DNA of 18,319 nucleotides from Candidatus Njordarchaeota archaeon (GTDB taxonomy: Archaea > Asgardarchaeota > Njordarchaeia > Njordarchaeales > JAHKLH01). The position numbers and the translations under genes are program-made. The notes under the pieces were generated by a model. It worked only from the letters and a program-made list of their open reading frames with translations. It searched no databases and was not told the DNA's origin. Each line of letters opens with the position of its first letter. Position 1 is the first letter of the stretch. Location: NCBI GenBank assembly GCA_029856635.1, contig JAHKLH010000008.1, forward strand, positions 1-18,319. The letters run 5' to 3'. Below, in pieces: positions 14,527 through 18,319 of this stretch.

Positions 14527-14558
14527 GATGATCCACATGTTTTTCCAATATTATTTTA
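14496..14558. promoter_or_regulatory. Interlocked divergent promoters with overlapping start codons
   Basis: CATG at 14524-14527 contains the ATG of the plus gene (14525) and, on the other strand, the ATG of trmJ (14526). CTTTATTCT at 14496-14504 is about 25 nt before the plus start. AATATTATTTTA at 14547-14558 is about 26 nt before the minus start. Each box therefore lies inside the other gene. This fits two leaderless transcripts, but the start sites are inferred. Confidence 0.45.
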
Positions 14559-15601
14559 GTCGTCTCGGAATAATTTTTGAGATCCCAGATATCCCAGGGA
14601 TTATTTATGAAACTTTGAAGAAAATTCCTCGAGGAATGGTTACTACTTACAAAGAAATTGCTAAACTGCTTGGAGATAAGATTGCAGCACGCGCTGTTGC
14701 GACGGTGCTTGCAAGGAATGAAAAACCAGATGAAATTCCATGCTTTAAAGTGGTAATGAGCGATGGAAGTATTGGAGGATATTCGTTAGGAGTAACACAA
14801 AAAATAAATCGTCTTAGACAGGAGGGAATAAAAGTTGAGGGAACAAGAATCATCAATTTTGATCGTGTATTATTCAAACTTAGTGATAATCAATATTATC
14901 AAGTTCTGAAATCATTACAACGCATTCAAAATACATTACATTCGCAAATCACATTTGAGCAATTTAACTCAAAAAACACTAGATATGCAGCTGCGACAGA
15001 TCTTTCATATATTCAATTAAGGAATAACTTTGATTTAGCATTAGCAGCAGTAGTAGTATACGATCTTCTTAGAAGGAAGATAGTTGATTTGGTGTTTAGT
15101 TCAATTCTTATAAATTTCCCATACATACCGACGTATTTGGCTTTTCGTGAGGTTCCTGGAATCCTTTTAGCATTAGAGAATCTAAGAGTAAAACCAGATC
15201 TCCTGTTAATTGATGGACATGGGGTGTTACATCCTCGCCGTATGGGAATTGCTTGTCATATAGGCGTCCTAACAAGGATTCCTAGCATTGGTATAGCAAA
15301 AAGGATTCTTGCTGGTAAAATATCTGCTAATCGTATTAAAGCTGGAGATAAAAACGTATATCCGGTATATCTTGATGGAAAAATCATGGGATTCTGTATT
15401 GAAAAATCTGGAAAGAGAATCTACGTATCACCTGGATTTGGTATAACTTTACAAGATGCACTTGATTTTGTTTTAAAGTTAGAGTGGGAAAAAGGGCGTG
15501 AGCCTTTCTTAATGCTCTTGGCACACAAATTAGTTACAAGATTTAGAGACATCCTTAGACGCTATTTATCTTATATTAAATTGGAGTTTAGAAGAAAGTA
15601 G
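14525..15601 (+). CDS. O6-alkylguanine-DNA alkyltransferase / endonuclease V fusion
   Basis: Residues 20-110 form an AGT (MGMT/Ogt) C-terminal-type domain: IPRGMVTTYKEIA with the conserved Tyr, AARAVATVLARNE with the base-flipping Arg finger, then the active-site region EIPCFKVV. Residues 145-350 form endonuclease V: ATDLSYI with the first Asp, YIPTYLAFREVP with the Glu, LLIDGHGVLHPRRMGIACHIG with Asp and His, and IPSIGIAKR with the Lys. All nuclease catalytic residues are present. The canonical PCHRV of AGT reads PCFKV: the acceptor Cys is kept but its partner His is Phe. An AGT-EndoV fusion with both activities is known from Ferroplasma acidarmanus. The 3' end overlaps the convergent DUF99 gene by 31 bp. 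Confidence 0.88.
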   Translation: MMIHMFFQYYFSRLGIIFEIPDIPGIIYETLKKIPRGMVTTYKEIAKLLGDKIAARAVATVLARNEKPDEIPCFKVVMSDGSIGGYSLGVTQKINRLRQEGIKVEGTRIINFDRVLFKLSDNQYYQVLKSLQRIQNTLHSQITFEQFNSKNTRYAAATDLSYIQLRNNFDLALAAVVVYDLLRRKIVDLVFSSILINFPYIPTYLAFREVPGILLALENLRVKPDLLLIDGHGVLHPRRMGIACHIGVLTRIPSIGIAKRILAGKISANRIKAGDKNVYPVYLDGKIMGFCIEKSGKRIYVSPGFGITLQDALDFVLKLEWEKGREPFLMLLAHKLVTRFRDILRRYLSYIKLEFRRK

Positions 15602-16191
15602 TATAACGAGCGTGCTAGGAGTTTTGCTACTCTAATTGGCTCAGGGTAGCGTCCACTTATTATGAAGTGGTTCAAAACATTGATTGAAGTTGATATATCA
15701 ACACCTATAGGTCTTATGTAAACATCAAGCCCATTTTTGAGAATTACCTTTACTCGAGGACCATTTTTTCGTAGAATTTCTATTCTCTTTTGTCCATCTG
15801 GCATTTGAAGAAGATACTTATCTATTCCTTCACTTGGCTCGTATGAAATAGCTATTAATGGTTTTTTAATTGTCAAGTAAACTTTATTTAAGTCAATAAT
15901 GTTAAAAAGAGCTATAACTGTGCCACTTAGGAGTATGATGTTGATATCTGGACGATTTACCTGTTTTATGAGTGATATTACTGCATCCGTTGCATCTAAT
16001 CCTCCTACGGTGCAAAAGGCAAATCCGAAACCATCTATTTGGAAATCAGCACGCATTATTGTACCGACTAATAAGCTTCTTTTTCTGTTTTTTAAGAAAC
16101 ATTCTGCAATGCCCAATGCTCGCATGCCTGGTTTTATTCGCAATTTTGTCTCTCTCTGGAAATGTGTTTTTATTAGTTTTATTTCTAACAT
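15571..16191 (-). CDS. DUF99 (UPF0215) family protein
   Basis: The protein matches the archaeal DUF99 family in order: IKPGMRALGIAE, MRADFQIDGFGF, TVGGLDATDAVISLI, RPDINIILLSGTVIALFNIID, SYEPSEGID, and the C-terminal SGRYPEPIRVAKLLAR. To my knowledge the family shares the RNase H-like fold with endonuclease V, but no enzymatic role is established. I chose the ATG at 16191, because the upstream GTG at 16200 lies in AGTGA, which resembles the GGTGA ribosome sites used by other genes here. Its 5' end is overlapped out of frame by the longin-like gene. Confidence 0.88.
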   Translation of the reverse strand: MLEIKLIKTHFQRETKLRIKPGMRALGIAECFLKNRKRSLLVGTIMRADFQIDGFGFAFCTVGGLDATDAVISLIKQVNRPDINIILLSGTVIALFNIIDLNKVYLTIKKPLIAISYEPSEGIDKYLLQMPDGQKRIEILRKNGPRVKVILKNGLDVYIRPIGVDISTSINVLNHFIISGRYPEPIRVAKLLARSLYYFLLNSNLI

Positions 16192-16873
16192 ATTTTTCAC
16201 TAACTATTAGTCTCCTAATAGGAAATAAACCCAATTTCTCAATTTCGTTTAGGCATTCGAGAAGATTCGTGAAATTTTGTAATTTTTTATTACTCGCAAA
16301 AACAAAGAACCTGCGATTTCTTGATGTAATCACATACAAATCATTACTTAATAACATCTTCTCAAAATTATCAGCATCACCAAGAACTATGAGGAATTTT
16401 ATTTTTGTATCATAAATTGCAAGAATGCTTTCGTATTCGGGAGTATCTTGCTTTTCTCCTTTTACTCTTTGTAATATCTTTAATAAATTCCTGTGAAATT
16501 CACTTAGTTTTGTATTTATTTCAATCAGATTTTGTTCAAGAATAGGCTTTACAAGCGCCTTGCATAACTTTTTCATGTCGCTTTTTAGTTCACTTAAGAT
16601 TCTATCAAGTGAATTTTCACAGTTTATTAGTAGTACTACCAAACTGAACTGATGATATGAGTTAAGTTGTTGATCGTATACGTTAAATCCATAAGAAATC
16701 ACAGTAATGTTTTCTTCCTCAAAAAGTGAGAATCCCTTGTTTGCTAATGCCTTGTTAGCAATGTAGAATTCCTTTGTATCATCAAGAACATTATGAGGAA
16801 TGCATGTTACAAATAATGGTCCCTCAATTAAATGAAAATAAGCTAATGCGACATATACTTCCATTTCTATCAC
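16046..16873 (-). CDS. Longin-like protein, putative partner of the adjacent GTPase
   Basis: Residues 1-110 resemble a longin-type regulatory domain: strands MEVYVALAYFHLIEGPLFVTC and the FSLVVLLIN strand, then a long amphipathic helix. A second alpha/beta segment (residues 150-225) includes IKFLIVLGDA. The GTG start overlaps the GTPase stop as GTGA, so translation is coupled. An ATG at 16864 is the alternative. The last 45-50 residues are basic and unstructured-looking and lie over the DUF99 gene in another frame. Both other frames would stop near 16205-16215, so a frameshift or a lost stop is possible. The longin assignment is a structural inference. Confidence 0.6.
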   Translation of the reverse strand: MIEMEVYVALAYFHLIEGPLFVTCIPHNVLDDTKEFYIANKALANKGFSLFEEENITVISYGFNVYDQQLNSYHQFSLVVLLINCENSLDRILSELKSDMKKLCKALVKPILEQNLIEINTKLSEFHRNLLKILQRVKGEKQDTPEYESILAIYDTKIKFLIVLGDADNFEKMLLSNDLYVITSRNRRFFVFASNKKLQNFTNLLECLNEIEKLGLFPIRRLIVSEKYVRNKTNKNTFPERDKIANKTRHASIGHCRMFLKKQKKKLISRYNNAC

Positions 16874-17826
16874 AAAGTACAGCTAGGTTGCTGGAGCAAA
16901 TCAGTTAGAATCGATGAAATTTCGTTAACACTTACATGAAAATTCTTAATTGCTATTGTCACCGAGTAATCCTTATCAATCTGTCTTCTTACAAATGCAA
17001 GTGTGTAATTTCCAACTCTGATAATACCAAATCCATTTGCGATATTCTGCTTTATCTCCTTTTGGATTAAGTTAAATAGCTCTAGCACTAAACCAATGGT
17101 AGAATAAGCATCATTCTCAGAATCAGAGAAAAATATCGGAAAACCGTCCTGATCAAATATAACGATACTTTCAGCATTAGTTAGTTCAAGAAGTCGTAAT
17201 GGGAACACGTTATTTTCTCTATTTAATTGAAGATACAATCTTAAGCACTCATTGATTACTCGCACAACTGTAGTTGGATTGAGTACTGAAACGGCAAAGA
17301 AATATACTTTAATATCCGGAAATTCCTTCATAAGTGGTGACCAAATACTATCTCTTATAACTGCAATTGGTAAAGCATTTGGGAGGTCTTGCTTATTAGC
17401 CAGTATAAAAATTGGTATTTGTTTTCCAAGCGTAGCAAGTATAGACAATGTATGATGTAACATTATTCTAGCGAATCTAAAACTTGCTGGGTTTGCAGAA
17501 TCAACGACATAAAATAAAGCATCAGCATTTGAGAGATATTTCACTAACATTTCCCGATTAAATAAGTAACGTTTTTGTCCAGGTAGTGCAAAGAAAATTA
17601 GTTTCATGAGCAGTAATTTTTTAATTTCTTTTTCCACTGTAACAGATGGCACTGTTGACAGTACATCTTTCAAGTTTAATGTCTTAATTAATTTTAATAT
17701 TGATGTTTTTCCCGCGCCTGATGGGCCGTATAAAACTATTCTTAGGGTAATACGATATTTGTTCGTAAGTGTTTCCAAGCATGTTTGCATGTAAAAATCA
17801 CAATAGTCTCTTTCATCATCTTTCAT
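16870..17826 (-). CDS. MglA/Arf-like small GTPase fused to a roadblock/longin-like domain
   Basis: Residues 25-185 form a Ras-superfamily G domain: P-loop GPSGAGKTS at 34-42, switch I Thr around 58, the G3 region FFALPGQKRY at 78-87, and NKQDLPNA at 144-151. The Asp of DxxG is absent and PGQ follows, as in MglA-type GTPases (TVPGQ). Residues 195-318 look like a roadblock/LC7 or longin domain: ESIVIFDQDGFPIFFSD, a helix, FGIIRVGNYTLAFVRR, then a strand and a final helix. The layout and size resemble eukaryotic Rag GTPases. I used the ATG at 17826, as the TTG at 17829 is weaker. The stop overlaps the next gene's start. Confidence 0.82.
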   Translation of the reverse strand: MKDDERDYCDFYMQTCLETLTNKYRITLRIVLYGPSGAGKTSILKLIKTLNLKDVLSTVPSVTVEKEIKKLLLMKLIFFALPGQKRYLFNREMLVKYLSNADALFYVVDSANPASFRFARIMLHHTLSILATLGKQIPIFILANKQDLPNALPIAVIRDSIWSPLMKEFPDIKVYFFAVSVLNPTTVVRVINECLRLYLQLNRENNVFPLRLLELTNAESIVIFDQDGFPIFFSDSENDAYSTIGLVLELFNLIQKEIKQNIANGFGIIRVGNYTLAFVRRQIDKDYSVTIAIKNFHVSVNEISSILTDLLQQPSCTL

Positions 17827-17829
17827 CAA

Positions 17830-17901
17830 AAGTTATTTTCAGTTAAACATTAAAAGTATTACTTATTTTTAATCTCATGTCGATGCGAATGGTGATTACA
17901 A
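17830..17901. promoter_or_regulatory. Divergent promoter region of the GTPase operon and zinc-ribbon gene
   Basis: The 72-bp gap has A/T-rich boxes for both directions: TTATTTTTAA at about 17863-17872, and on the minus strand TTTTAATG about 22-29 nt before 17826. GGTGAT at 17891-17896 is the ribosome site of the zinc-ribbon gene. Confidence 0.4.
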
Positions 17902-18099
17902 ATGAATACATCTGAAGAGAGATACAAGGAGGCAATTTTGATTTGCACTGCATGTGGCAAGCCTGTTCATCCACGCGATCATGCTGCAACCAAAATTTTG
18001 TGTCCTAATTGCGAAAAAACAACAATTGTGAGATGCTCTAAGTGCAGGAAAATCGGAAATATAGCGAAATGTCCTTCATGTGGCTATGTTTTTCCATAA
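17902..18099 (+). CDS. Small zinc-ribbon RNA-binding protein (COG2888 type)
   Basis: This 65-aa protein has four CxxC knuckles: CTAC at 15-18, CPNC near 34, CSKC near 45 and CPSCG near 57, giving two zinc sites. The order, with VRCSKCRKIGN between the pairs, matches the archaeal Zn-ribbon family annotated as having a role in translation. The ATG follows GGTGAT with 5 nt spacing. T-rich runs at 18112-18130 downstream could end the transcript. It converges on tRNA-Leu. The biochemical role is not known beyond the family label. Confidence 0.88.
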   Translation: MNTSEERYKEAILICTACGKPVHPRDHAATKILCPNCEKTTIVRCSKCRKIGNIAKCPSCGYVFP

Positions 18100-18135
18100 G
18101 CCAAGCGATGTTTTTTAGACTAAAAATTTTTCATT
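18100..18135 (+). terminator. T-rich stretch after the zinc-ribbon gene
   Basis: GTTTTTTAG and AATTTTTC lie within 35 nt of the stop, the kind of plus-strand U-tract at which archaeal transcription ends. No hairpin is visible. Confidence 0.35.
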
Positions 18136-18215
18136 CGTCCCGTTACTAATTGTCTACTCAAAAGGAAACAGTTTTAACACTATTTGATTTTCCGATTTAT
18201 TGAATAAAGGTTTAG

Positions 18216-18319
18216 TGCGGGGGGCGGGATTTGAACCCGCGCAGGCCTACGCCACTGGATCTTGAATTTGGCCCCATATAAAGTGTCCAGCCCCTTTAAC
18301 CAGGCTCGGGAACCCCCGC
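18216..18319 (-). tRNA. tRNA-Leu(CAA) with a 19-nt intron
   Basis: The acceptor stem GCGGGGG pairs exactly with CCCCCGC, the T arm is GCGGG-TTCAAAT-CCCGC, and a 14-nt variable arm (GGC-GTAG-GCC) marks a class II tRNA. The D stem pairs CCC with GGG. The anticodon stem CTGGA/TCCAG closes only if 19 nt are removed, leaving the loop TTCAAGA or CTCAAGA. Both loops give anticodon CAA at 18262-18264. The discriminator is A, as in archaeal tRNA-Leu, and CCA is not encoded. The first base is the last base of the window. Mature length is 85 nt. Confidence 0.92.
18267..18285 (-). other. tRNA-Leu intron at a non-canonical site
   Basis: Sequence identity at the junctions allows placement between nucleotides 30/31 and 32/33, not the usual 37/38. 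All solutions that keep U33 give the CAA anticodon. TGG/CCA pairing between the 5' exon and the intron end could form part of a bulge-helix-bulge. Confidence 0.75.

Noticed and set aside
15972..16415. 147-codon plus-strand frame over the DUF99/longin-like junction
   Set aside because: It is antisense to DUF99 motifs. The Phe/Leu/Ser-rich composition is typical of the complement of Lys/Glu-rich genes.
18216..18319. Canonical 37/38 intron in tRNA-Leu
   Set aside because: That placement would put A at position 33 and destroy the invariant U33. Only the 5' placements leave a proper seven-base loop.

Overview
The window is archaeal chromosome from an AT-rich genome. The diagnostic genes are an archaeal-type S-adenosylmethionine synthetase, pelota, an archaeal RNase HII, a Cgi121-like KEOPS subunit, DUF99 and DUF2110 proteins, an ER-type (Ser/His) signal peptidase, a GTP-dependent dephospho-CoA kinase domain, a COG2888 zinc ribbon, and a tRNA-Leu with a small intron and no encoded CCA. 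Together with an MglA/Arf-like GTPase that carries a roadblock/longin-like domain, these favour a TACK or Asgard-type archaeon. The exact lineage cannot be fixed from this sequence.

Layout. From 1 to 3487 there is an unrecognised membrane-anchored protein running off the left edge, a second unrecognised protein, a dolichol/phytol-kinase-like membrane protein and a DUF2110 protein. From 3484 to 9227 a minus-strand block encodes the H+-pumping pyrophosphatase and, after a 166-bp gap, a tight three-gene run: SAM synthetase, a fused phosphopantetheine adenylyltransferase/dephospho-CoA kinase, and signal peptidase. From 9550 to 11645 lie an unknown protein overlapping RNase HII, a convergent Cgi121-like gene and a ribbon-helix-helix protein.

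The 604-bp gap at 11646-12249 is the most unusual non-coding stretch. It holds three ORB-like elements (two direct, one inverted), which are the sites bound by archaeal Orc1/Cdc6. It also holds eight copies of the heptamer GTGAAAA/TTTTCAC, two of them forming a perfect palindrome just upstream of a winged-helix gene. I read this as a replication origin, flanked by two genes for small DNA-binding proteins and bound in trans because no orc1/cdc6 gene is present here.

From 12250 to 16191 come the winged-helix protein, a trmJ-pelota pair, an O6-alkylguanine-DNA alkyltransferase/endonuclease V fusion and a DUF99 protein. The trmJ and alkyltransferase genes diverge from one CATG in which their start codons overlap. 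From 16046 to 17826 a small-GTPase operon encodes an MglA-like G domain fused to a roadblock/longin-like domain, followed by a longin-like partner whose 3' end overlaps the DUF99 gene out of frame. The window closes with a zinc-ribbon protein and tRNA-Leu(CAA) with a 19-nt intron at a non-canonical position.

Functional themes are cofactor supply (SAM, CoA), DNA and RNA maintenance (RNase HII, AGT-EndoV, TrmJ, pelota, KEOPS), one probable replication origin, and one probable GTPase signalling module.
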